Shown in pieces: positions 35,219 to 42,478 of a stretch of DNA of 64,000 nucleotides (positions are counted from its first letter, which is position 1; every line of letters starts with the position of its first letter). Under the pieces are notes generated by a model. It was not told the origin of the DNA. It made no database searches and saw nothing but the letters and a program-made list of their open reading frames with translations. The stretch is from assembly GCF_002160755.1 (NCBI RefSeq), contig NZ_NFLE01000006.1, positions 62,001 through 126,000 of the forward strand, given 5' to 3'. Source of the stretch: Lachnoclostridium sp. An14. GTDB lineage: Bacteria > Bacillota > Clostridia > Lachnospirales > Lachnospiraceae. The position numbers were made by a program, and so were the translations under genes.

Positions 35219-36103
35219 TCACCTCTCCTGGGTTCCATCCGTCTTCTCCCCCAGCGCATCCGCCAGCCCCGCGAACTGCTCCAGCGTCAGCGCCTCTCCC
35301 CGCACCGTGGGGGATAAGCCCAGGGCCTGGATGGCGGCGGAGATTTCCTCTTTGGAGAAGGAGAGCTCCGCGGAGTTGCTCAAGCCGTTCTGAAGGGTTT
35401 TCCGTCGCTGGTTAAAAGAGGCGCGGATGAGGGAAAACATCAGTTTCTCGTCTTTTACCTTCACCGGCATCTCCTGGTGCCTGGTGAGGCGGATGACCGC
35501 CGAGCCTACGCCAGGGCGGGGGATAAAGCAGTTGGGGGGGACGTTTGCCACGATGTAGGGCTCCGCGTAATACTGCACCGCCAGAGACAGGGCGCCGTAG
35601 TCCTTCGTCCCCGGCCCGGCCTGCATTCGCTCCGCCACCTCTTTCTGCACCATCACCGTAATGTTGTCGATGGGCACCTGGCTCTCAAACAGCCCCATAA
35701 TAATGGGGGTGGTGATGTAATACGGAAGGTTTGCCACCACTTTGATGGGGCGGCCGCCGTTGTACTCCTCCGCCAGCGCCCGGATGTCCACTTTGAGAAT
35801 GTCCTCGTTGAGCACCGTCACGTTGTCGTAGGCCTGGAGCGTTTCCTTTAAAATGGGAATCAGATTGGAGTCAATCTCCACAGCCACCACCCGCCCGGCA
35901 TTTTCCGCCAGATACTGGGTCATGGTGCCGATCCCGGGGCCGATCTCCAGAACCATATCTTCCTTCGTCAGCCCTGCCGCCCGGATGATCCGCTCCAGCA
36001 CATGGGTGTCCACGAGAAAGTTCTGCCCAAACCGTTTCTGAAACGCAAACCCGTATTTCTGAATAATCTCAATGGTATTTTTCGCAATCCCTAAATTCGC
36101 CAT
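35219..36103 (-). CDS. rsmA: 16S rRNA dimethyladenosine methyltransferase
   Basis: A 294-residue KsgA/RsmA methylase that dimethylates two adenosines near the 16S rRNA 3' end. SAM motif LEIGPGIGTMTQYLAENAGR near residue 55, the catalytic NLPYYITTPI near 125, and the basic C-terminal FNQRRKTLQNG segment near 235 are present, as is KRFGQNFLVD at residue 25. Nine bases after tatD, as in many Firmicutes where tatD-rsmA (often with rnmV) are linked. Confidence 0.97.
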   Translation of the reverse strand: MANLGIAKNTIEIIQKYGFAFQKRFGQNFLVDTHVLERIIRAAGLTKEDMVLEIGPGIGTMTQYLAENAGRVVAVEIDSNLIPILKETLQAYDNVTVLNEDILKVDIRALAEEYNGGRPIKVVANLPYYITTPIIMGLFESQVPIDNITVMVQKEVAERMQAGPGTKDYGALSLAVQYYAEPYIVANVPPNCFIPRPGVGSAVIRLTRHQEMPVKVKDEKLMFSLIRASFNQRRKTLQNGLSNSAELSFSKEEISAAIQALGLSPTVRGEALTLEQFAGLADALGEKTDGTQER

Positions 36104-36112
36104 TTTTTCCTC

Positions 36113-36886
36113 CTATTGGTCCCCCAGGCGGTACAGGCGCCTGGCATTCCGGTTGGTAATTTCCACGATCTCCTCCGGCGTCAGGCCCTTGATCTGCGCC
36201 AGCTCCTCCACCACATAGGGAAGGTTGAGGGAAGAATTGCGCTTGCCCCGGTAAGGCACCGGCGCCAGATAGGGGCAGTCCGTCTCCAGCACGATCCGCT
36301 CTATGGGGGCGTAGGCCGCCACCTCCTTCAGCTTTCTGGCGTTTTTAAAGGTGAGAACGCCTCCGATCCCAATGAAAAATCCCATGTTCAGATATTCTCT
36401 CGCCATCTCCACTCCGTAGGAAAAGCAGTGGATCACCCCGCCGATCTCCCCGGCCTTTGCCGCCTTCATCATGTCCAGGGTGTCCTTTGCCGCGTCCCGG
36501 CTGTGAATGACCACCGGCAGCCCCACCTCCCTGGCAAGCTCCAGCTGGCGGTCAAACCACTTCTTCTGAACGTCCCTCTCCGGATCATCCCAGTAATAAT
36601 CCAGCCCGATCTCCCCGATGGCCACCACCTTCGGCTCCGCGGAAACCTGCTTTAGCCACTCCAGTTTTTCCTCGTCAAGCTCTGCCGTCTCGTTGGGATG
36701 AACGCCCACAGCCCCGTAGAAAAAGGGCCAGCGGCGCGTCAGCTCCAGCGTCCGTTTTGTGCCGGCAATGCTGGCTCCCACGTTTACCACCGCCTCGATT
36801 CCGTGCTCCCGCAGGCTCGCCAGCAGCTCCTCTCTGTCTTCGTCAAATGCCTCATCGTCATAATGAGCGTGTGTATCAAAAATCAT
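36113..36886 (-). CDS. tatD: TatD-family deoxyribonuclease
   Basis: A 257-residue metal-dependent hydrolase. DTHAHYDDEAFDEDR at the N-terminus, GEIGLDYYWD near residue 88, VIHSRDA near 126, CFSYG and VLETDCPYLAPVP near 195 are the family metal and catalytic motifs. ATG 36886 with GGAGG eight bases before is chosen over 36898. Upstream gene of rsmA. Confidence 0.95.
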   Translation of the reverse strand: MIFDTHAHYDDEAFDEDREELLASLREHGIEAVVNVGASIAGTKRTLELTRRWPFFYGAVGVHPNETAELDEEKLEWLKQVSAEPKVVAIGEIGLDYYWDDPERDVQKKWFDRQLELAREVGLPVVIHSRDAAKDTLDMMKAAKAGEIGGVIHCFSYGVEMAREYLNMGFFIGIGGVLTFKNARKLKEVAAYAPIERIVLETDCPYLAPVPYRGKRNSSLNLPYVVEELAQIKGLTPEEIVEITNRNARRLYRLGDQ

Positions 36887-36938
36887 GATTTCCTCCAATT
36901 CTATTCCACCTTAAAAAGTGTGCACTTGGCACACATTC

Positions 36939-37029
36939 GCGCCGGAGCGCGGTTTCGTCAGCAGCCATATTCCTCTGCGCGGAGTGCGGCTGCGTCAGCA
37001 GCCAGTTTCCATTGCGCGGAGTACGCCTG
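36939..37029. repeat. 37-base direct repeats in the traX-tatD gap
   Basis: Two adjacent units (36956-36992 and 36993-37029), each starting CGTCAGCAGCCA and containing TGCGCGGAGT, agree at 31 of 37 positions; a partial third unit precedes them. The core also resembles the dispersed element at 7263-7282 and 61121-61141. Confidence 0.6.
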
Positions 37030-37042
37030 CCGCCTCCAGTTA

Positions 37043-37822
37043 TTATATCCAAATCGAAAGTGCGTACAGTACGGACAAATGCACCGGGTAAAACCAGTAG
37101 GCCCACATTCCCAGCCGCCGCCCCGCCAAACCGTTGTAGCGGTCCGTGAGAGGGATGGAGCAGAGAAAGGGAACGCACATGGCATCGGGGTAAATGGCCA
37201 CCGCCATCACCGTCTGTCCCAGCCTGCGAAACTCCCGGTTCCAGCGAAACAGGTACAAAAGCGTCACATACAGAACGCCTAAAAACCCGTAATCCGCCCG
37301 CAGCCAGAACGCGGCCATGCCGCCGGCCGCCGTGATCGCCGCGCAGAGCAGTTTCCCTTTGCCGTATCGCTCCAAAAGCCACATCACTCCCAGGGCAATC
37401 GCCAGAGTAAAAAATACGTTTTGTCCGTCTATGGCGGACATTCTTCCAAAGGCCACCAGATCAAAGGGGATCTCGGAGATAACCGCGAAAAAAATCAGCC
37501 TGGACAGATAGCGCCTGCGGTTTTTCGTGTGCAGAAACCCTTCCACCAGCAAGAACCCGTAAATGGGAAACGCCAGGCGCCCCACGGCCCTCATGGCCAG
37601 ATACAACCCATAAAACTGCTGTCCCAGCCCAAATGCCGGGGATACCAGGCTGATGGCACTGTGATCTATGAACATGGAAACCATGGCAATCATTTTTAGC
37701 TGCGTGCCGGTGAGGCCGGGGCGGGCGGAAACGGTTTCTCCGGCGCAAGGCCCGGCTGCGGCGCCGGCAGCCCGCCGTTTCTTCTCCGTCCGTTCTCCTT
37801 CTCTCCCGCTTTTTCCCGCCAT
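37043..37822 (-). CDS. TraX-family membrane protein
   Basis: A 259-residue protein with seven to eight hydrophobic segments. LTGTQLKMIAMVSMFIDHSA near residue 37 (Lys and Asp-His motif) followed by the RAVGRLAFPIYGFLLVEGF segment are hallmarks of the TraX family (named after the F-plasmid pilin acetylase; in Firmicutes chromosomal, function unproven, acyltransferase-like). A charged, Arg/Lys-rich N-terminal extension of about 35 residues precedes the first segment. AGGAGA lies before the ATG. No conjugation genes are nearby. Confidence 0.85.
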   Translation of the reverse strand: MAGKSGREGERTEKKRRAAGAAAGPCAGETVSARPGLTGTQLKMIAMVSMFIDHSAISLVSPAFGLGQQFYGLYLAMRAVGRLAFPIYGFLLVEGFLHTKNRRRYLSRLIFFAVISEIPFDLVAFGRMSAIDGQNVFFTLAIALGVMWLLERYGKGKLLCAAITAAGGMAAFWLRADYGFLGVLYVTLLYLFRWNREFRRLGQTVMAVAIYPDAMCVPFLCSIPLTDRYNGLAGRRLGMWAYWFYPVHLSVLYALSIWI

Positions 37823-37967
37823 TTTCGTCTCCTTCTGCCGTTCGCGCCCATTTGGCGCCCTCCGAAATCCAGTTCCGGCGGCTGTATTTCCCTATTATAT
37901 ATAAATTGCGGAGAAATTTCCACTGTAAAACCTTTTTTCAGGGAAAAACCTGTGACAGTTCCGCTAT

Positions 37968-38030
37968 GCAAAAACATATGGCAAAACACTGCTTAGTGAG
38001 CAAGCTCTCACGCAGTGTTTTGCCATATGT
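37968..38030 (-). terminator. long palindrome, probable terminator of the MATE gene
   Basis: Perfect 19-base arms ACATATGGCAAAACACTGC (37974-37992) and GCAGTGTTTTGCCATATGT (38012-38030), with a further GTGAG/CTCAC pair in the loop. On the minus strand it ends in GTTTTTG, 48 bases after the MATE stop. Its size exceeds ordinary terminators; it may belong to the dispersed repeat family. Confidence 0.7.
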
Positions 38031-38078
38031 TTCTATAGGACGGCCGCCGCCGTCCCCATTCTTCTATTTTATCCGCTG

Positions 38079-39440
38079 TTATCCCTGTTCTTTTCGTTTT
38101 GAATCGGGGATCTTTTTCAATTTCCACAGACAAGCCACGATCACAAAGGCCGCCGCTCCCGCCCAGGCCATGGGCTCTGCGAAGAAGATGACGCCGCTGC
38201 CCCAGATCCGCGTAAATACCAGCGCGGCCGTCACCCTCATGACAAACTCAATGATGCCGGAAACCATGGGGCCAACTCCATTTCCCAGCCCCTGCAGCAC
38301 GCTTCGGTATATATGCAGCAGGTACAGGGTAAACAGCAGGCTGCTCATCACCACCAGATAGCGGTAGGCAATGGCCAGCACTTCCGACGCGTTTCCGTCG
38401 GAGGAGTCCACAAAGAGCTGCAGGATCGTCCTGCCAGACAGCACCATGAGAACGGCCACGCAGACAGACATTGCCAGGCCGATCAAGGTCGCGCTTTTTA
38501 CTCCCTTATGGATCCTGTCGCCGTGTCCTGCGCCGTAGTTTTGGGATATGTAGGTGGTTGTGGCAAAGTTCAGGGCGAAGGCCGAGCTTTCCAGCAGCCC
38601 GTAGATCTTGTTGGTGGCGGTGAAACCGGCTACGAACAGGATTCCCTGGCTGTTGATGGTGGATTGCAGAATCATCCCGCCGATGGCGATGAGGATATTC
38701 TGCAGGGCCAGAGGCAGACCCAGCATACACAGGTCGGCAACCACCCGTCCGTCCCAGCTCCAGTCTTTTGGCTGCATTTTCAGAAAATCCATCTTTTTCA
38801 GCACGAAAAAGCAGTATAAAAAGGAAATGAGCTGGGCAATCAGCGTGGCCACAGCGGCCCCCACGATTCCCAGATGGAATCCCAGCACAAACAGCAGGTC
38901 CAGCACAATGTTGGTGCTGGCCGCGATTCCCATGGCCACAAGGGGCGTCTTTCCGTCTCCGAAGGCGCGGAGGATGGCCGACACCATATTGTAGGCCATG
39001 ACAATCAAAGTCCCCGCCAGCATGGTAATTAGATAGGCATAGGCACCGTCAAAAATGTCTTCCGGCGTTTTCAGAACGCGGAGCATAAAACCGGCCGACA
39101 CCATGCTGATCACAGTCAGGAAAATTCCGGCACCTACACACAAAAACACCGACATTCCCACATCTTTCCGCAGCCTGGCGAAATTCCGTTCCCCGTAGTG
39201 GATGGAAATTCGCGTGGCAAAGCCCTGGGTCAGGGCCTGGATCACCCACAAAAACAGCCAGTACGTCCAATCCGTCGCGCCCACAGCCGCCAGGGCTTTT
39301 ACCCCCACGCCGCGGCCCACGATGATCGCGTCCACGATCATGTACAGCTGCTGTCCCAAATTCCCCAGCAGAAGGGGAAACGCAAAGGAAATCAGCAGCG
39401 CCGCCGGTTTCCCTTTTGTCATATCTGTCACTCTGGCCAT
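38079..39440 (-). CDS. MATE-family multidrug efflux transporter
   Basis: A 453-residue transporter with twelve hydrophobic segments. GKPAALLISFAFPLLLGNLG at residue 10 followed by QLYMIVDAIIVGRGVGVKAL, and the mid-protein GLPLALQNILIAIGGMILQS repeat, are typical MATE halves. These use Na+ or H+ gradients to export cationic drugs or metabolites. Single gene with its own promoter (39518-39545) and terminator. AGGAGA precedes the ATG. Confidence 0.94.
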   Translation of the reverse strand: MARVTDMTKGKPAALLISFAFPLLLGNLGQQLYMIVDAIIVGRGVGVKALAAVGATDWTYWLFLWVIQALTQGFATRISIHYGERNFARLRKDVGMSVFLCVGAGIFLTVISMVSAGFMLRVLKTPEDIFDGAYAYLITMLAGTLIVMAYNMVSAILRAFGDGKTPLVAMGIAASTNIVLDLLFVLGFHLGIVGAAVATLIAQLISFLYCFFVLKKMDFLKMQPKDWSWDGRVVADLCMLGLPLALQNILIAIGGMILQSTINSQGILFVAGFTATNKIYGLLESSAFALNFATTTYISQNYGAGHGDRIHKGVKSATLIGLAMSVCVAVLMVLSGRTILQLFVDSSDGNASEVLAIAYRYLVVMSSLLFTLYLLHIYRSVLQGLGNGVGPMVSGIIEFVMRVTAALVFTRIWGSGVIFFAEPMAWAGAAAFVIVACLWKLKKIPDSKRKEQG

Positions 39441-39517
39441 AGCCTGATTTCTCCTTCTGAATCTTCCAATTTCCGCTCCCGCGGCTGCCTGGTTGGCATT
39501 CCGCTGAGACTACTATG

Positions 39518-39545
39518 ATTATATCATTCCTTTTTCTGTTGAAAA
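39518..39545 (-). promoter_or_regulatory. promoter of the MATE gene
   Basis: On the minus strand TTTTCA (39540-39545), 16-base spacer, TGATATAAT (extended -10 with TATAAT at 39518-39523), 78 bases before the start. Confidence 0.6.
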
Positions 39546-39647
39546 GTATTTTCGTGGCCGATATTCTGATATTCTGAAATACGGAGCGTCTTGCGCCTGC
39601 GGGCGGAGTGTTTTATGCTGGGAAACGGTGCTTATACTCAGGGAAAA

Positions 39648-39870
39648 GGCGGCCGCCAAGGAGCCGCAGACATTTTCCGGCAAAAAATTTCTGCCAGGGA
39701 ACCGCGCTCATCCTCTCAGCAAAAAGTTCCCACCAAGGAAATCTCTCTCATTCCTATGGAATAAATTCCTGTGGGGAGACCGCGCCCATCTCTGCGGCAA
39801 AATTCTGCCCGGAACCACTCTCACCTCTACAACAAAAAGCTCCCGCCAGGGAACCGCGCCCGTCCGAGCT
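39648..39870. repeat. degenerate direct-repeat array of about 35-42 bases per unit
   Basis: Five to six imperfect units starting at 39648, 39682, 39721, 39763, 39799 and 39834. Each has an A-rich start (AAAAA or AAATT), a CTGCCAGGGAACC-like core and a CTCATC-like end; units at 39682 and 39834 share CAGGGAACCGCGC. It fills most of the 506-base gap between the MATE gene and malQ. Open frames across it are low-complexity products of the repeats, without a ribosome binding site, and are not called. Confidence 0.6.
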
Positions 39871-39946
39871 CTCCCGAACCAGCCCGGCTCCCCGCCAGGA
39901 AATAAAAAGTGTTTTCAGGTTTTTTCCCTTTCCATCCAGCGGCCGG

Positions 39947-41449
39947 TTACGCCCAATTCCACCGGCCGTAGCGCAGCGTCATTTTTCCGATGAGATCCAC
40001 CAGTTTCGGTGACATCTGTCCCGGTTTCAGCCGCCATTTCCAGTTCTTTCCCACGGTGGACGGCGTGTTCATCCGGGAACGGTTGGACAGGCCCAAGTAG
40101 TCCTGGAGGGGAATGATGCACATTCTGGCCTGGCTGCGCATGGCAAGACTTATGAAGGACAGGTACAGCTTCTTATCCGGAGTGCTGTGATCGCAGAGGT
40201 AATCCCTGGCCAGCTCCTGCTCCTCCGGCTGAATGGAGTGGAACCATCCGGAAATGGTCTCGTTGTCGTGGGTGCCTGTGTACACCACGCAGTTTTCCGG
40301 ATAATTGTGGGGCAGATAATCGCTGGCGCAGCCGGAGTCCCTGGAGTCAAAGGCAAATTCCAGCACCTTCATGCCGGGATACCCCGTATCCCGCACCAGC
40401 TGCCGCACAGAGTCTGTCACATAGCCCAGATCCTCGGCGATGATCTCCTTCTCTCCCAGGGCATTTTTCACCGCCTGGAAGAAGGGAAGTCCCGGCCCTT
40501 TCTCCCAGTGGCCGTCCACCGCCGTGTCCGCGTCCGCCGGAATGGAGAAATATTCGTCAAAGCCCCGGAAATGGTCGATGCGCACCACATCGTACAGCCG
40601 GTAGCAGTGGGCCAGGCGGCTGATCCACCAGCCATACCCTGTCTGTCTGTGGTACTCCCAGTTATAGAGAGGATTTCCCCACAGCTGGCCTGTGGCGGAA
40701 AATCCGTCCGGCGGGCAGCCTGCCACCGCCACTGGTTTGCTCTCCCCGTCCAGCTGGAACAAGAAGGGATTGGCCCAGGCGTCGGCGCTGTCCATGGCCA
40801 CGTAGATGGGAATGTCGCCCACGATGCGGATTCCCTGGCTGTTGGCGTAGGCCTTCAGCTCTGTCCACTGCTCCATAAATTTAAACTGTAAATACTCGTG
40901 GAATTCGATGTCGAAGTAAAGCTCCCGCCGGTAGTAATCCATGGCGTTGTCCCACCGCAGACGGATGTCCTCCGCCCACTCATACCAGGCCTTCTGCTCA
41001 AACCGGGCCTTCACCGCCATATATAAGGCATAATCCTTCAGCCACCATCCGTTTTCCTCCCGGAAACGGCAGAAATCCGGATTTTCGCTGATATTGCTCC
41101 TCTCATAGGCCTTCCGCAGCAGCGGGTAACGGCCTTTGTAGATTTTTGCGTAGTCGATGCTGTCCGCCCTGCTGCCAAAATCTGCCTCCTCACACTCCTC
41201 CTCTGTGAGAACGCCCTCCTCCTGCAGCCGCTCCAGGCTGATAAAGTAGGGATTTCCCGCGAAGGTAGAGAAGGACTGGTAGGGCGAATCCCCATAGCTG
41301 GTGGGCCCCAGAGGCAGGATCTGCCAATAAGACTGCCCCGCCGCCTTCAGCTGATCCACAAACTCATAAGCTTCCTTTGAAAAACAGCCGATGCCGTACC
41401 TGGACGGAAGGCTGGTGATAGGGAGTAAAATCCCGCTCTCTCGTTTCAT
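39947..41449 (-). CDS. malQ: 4-alpha-glucanotransferase (GH77)
   Basis: A 500-residue amylomaltase that transfers glucan chains between maltodextrins. GILLPITSLPSRYGIGCFSK at the N-terminus, SPYQSFSTFAGNPY near 55, the nucleophile region VVRIDHFRGFDEY near 290, EDLGYVTD near 338 and TGTHDNETISGW near 395 are GH77 hallmarks. ATG 41449 with AGGAGA upstream is chosen over 41497. Third gene downstream of the maltose/glucose-type PTS, which fits maltose breakdown. Confidence 0.96.
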   Translation of the reverse strand: MKRESGILLPITSLPSRYGIGCFSKEAYEFVDQLKAAGQSYWQILPLGPTSYGDSPYQSFSTFAGNPYFISLERLQEEGVLTEEECEEADFGSRADSIDYAKIYKGRYPLLRKAYERSNISENPDFCRFREENGWWLKDYALYMAVKARFEQKAWYEWAEDIRLRWDNAMDYYRRELYFDIEFHEYLQFKFMEQWTELKAYANSQGIRIVGDIPIYVAMDSADAWANPFLFQLDGESKPVAVAGCPPDGFSATGQLWGNPLYNWEYHRQTGYGWWISRLAHCYRLYDVVRIDHFRGFDEYFSIPADADTAVDGHWEKGPGLPFFQAVKNALGEKEIIAEDLGYVTDSVRQLVRDTGYPGMKVLEFAFDSRDSGCASDYLPHNYPENCVVYTGTHDNETISGWFHSIQPEEQELARDYLCDHSTPDKKLYLSFISLAMRSQARMCIIPLQDYLGLSNRSRMNTPSTVGKNWKWRLKPGQMSPKLVDLIGKMTLRYGRWNWA

Positions 41450-41475
41450 GATAAATCGTTCTCCTTCCCGGCGCG

Positions 41476-41560
41476 TTTTGCCATGAATTTCCGGCATATT
41501 TTGCCATCCATTTCCGGCTCACTTCGCCGTCAGTTTCTGGCGTACTCCGCCATCAATCCG
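41476..41560. repeat. 23-base tandem repeats between malQ and the phosphatase-family gene
   Basis: Units at 41476-41498, 41499-41521 and 41522-41544, with a fourth partial unit. The first two match at 19 of 23 (TTTTGCCAT..ATTTCCGGC). The third and fourth are more diverged and run into the 3' end of the endonuclease-family gene, whose stop lies in unit 3. Confidence 0.6.
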
Positions 41561-42459
41561 AAATGATCCGACACCGCCTGCCGGTTTTTGCCGTCAAAAA
41601 CGGTCCCGGCCCAGGAAATATCCACGCTTTCGGCGCCGCCGTGCCAAATATAGTCAATCCGCATTCCCGATGCCGCCTCGCCGGTTCTCCAGCCGTCGAT
41701 CTCTCCCGGCACCGTCATTTCACCGCCTTTTCGGGCGGCTGCCTCATACACATCCTCCCAACCGGCGCCGCGGATTAAGTCGTAGCCCTCGCCCCGCACC
41801 CCGGCCTGGGAATTGAAATCGCCCATCAGCCACACAGCTCCCGTGTCTTTCAGGGTTTCTGCCGTCCGGGAAAGCCGCTCCCACTGTTTCGTGAACGGCT
41901 CCTCCTCGTCCTGCCACCAACCCATGTGCAGACTGAAGAAATGGGCCGCCCCGCCCTCCGTCTGCACCGTGATGCCCAGGGCCTTTCTCGTTTTCCAGTT
42001 CGTGTAGTCCCTGGAATCCGTCAAATACTGCCAGAATGCCCGGTCAATGGGCCTGCGGCTAAAGAGGGCCGTTCCCTCATCATATTTTCCATATCCCAGC
42101 TTTGCGGGAACCCACGCCCAGTGATAGGGGCAGCCGGCTTTCGCCAGAAGGGATGCCACGCGAAAGCCGTGATTGTCCCGGCGGACGGGCGGAATGGGAT
42201 GGGGCGGTTCCGCCGAGGCTGGCTGGCCGGCCGGGGATGGGAGAAGATCCCCGGAACCGTCCTTCATTTCCACAGACTCCACATACCCGCTGGCAAGCAG
42301 CTCCTCCAGGGGGACTTCCTCCCCGGAAATGCTCTGGTTCACCTCCTGGAGCGCCATAATGTCCGGCTGTTCCTCCAGAATCCCGGCCACAAACGCCTCC
42401 AGTTTTCGCTCATACTCCGTTTCTGCCAAACTGTGGGTATTTAAAGTCAAAAGTTTCAT
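41530..42459 (-). CDS. endonuclease/exonuclease/phosphatase-family protein
   Basis: A 309-residue protein of the EEP superfamily. MKLLTLNTHSL at the start, IMALQEVNQS (metal Glu) near residue 36, LMGDFNSQAG near 217, the YIWHG segment near 275 and VSDHFGLMAEY (catalytic His) near the end are the fold's motifs. Substrate may be a phosphodiester or phosphorylated small molecule. It sits between a PTS permease (19 bases upstream) and malQ (80 bases downstream), so it is probably part of that operon, an odd partner. A Pro/Ser-rich insert lies near residues 75-95. Confidence 0.88.
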   Translation of the reverse strand: MKLLTLNTHSLAETEYERKLEAFVAGILEEQPDIMALQEVNQSISGEEVPLEELLASGYVESVEMKDGSGDLLPSPAGQPASAEPPHPIPPVRRDNHGFRVASLLAKAGCPYHWAWVPAKLGYGKYDEGTALFSRRPIDRAFWQYLTDSRDYTNWKTRKALGITVQTEGGAAHFFSLHMGWWQDEEEPFTKQWERLSRTAETLKDTGAVWLMGDFNSQAGVRGEGYDLIRGAGWEDVYEAAARKGGEMTVPGEIDGWRTGEAASGMRIDYIWHGGAESVDISWAGTVFDGKNRQAVSDHFGLMAEYARN

Positions 42460-42478
42460 CTCCAACCGCCTCCGCGCT

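Noticed and set aside
37043-37822. TraX-like gene as sign of a conjugative element
   Set aside because: No relaxase, coupling protein, integrase or other transfer gene is nearby; TraX-family proteins are common on Firmicute chromosomes.
39648-39870. Possible CRISPR array
   Set aside because: Unit lengths vary from 34 to 42 bases, there is no constant repeat with variable spacers, and no cas gene lies in the window.
39608-40012. Plus-strand open frames (134 and 121 codons) over the repeat array before malQ
   Set aside because: Low-complexity translation of the direct repeats, no Shine-Dalgarno, and overlap with the malQ 3' end on the opposite strand.
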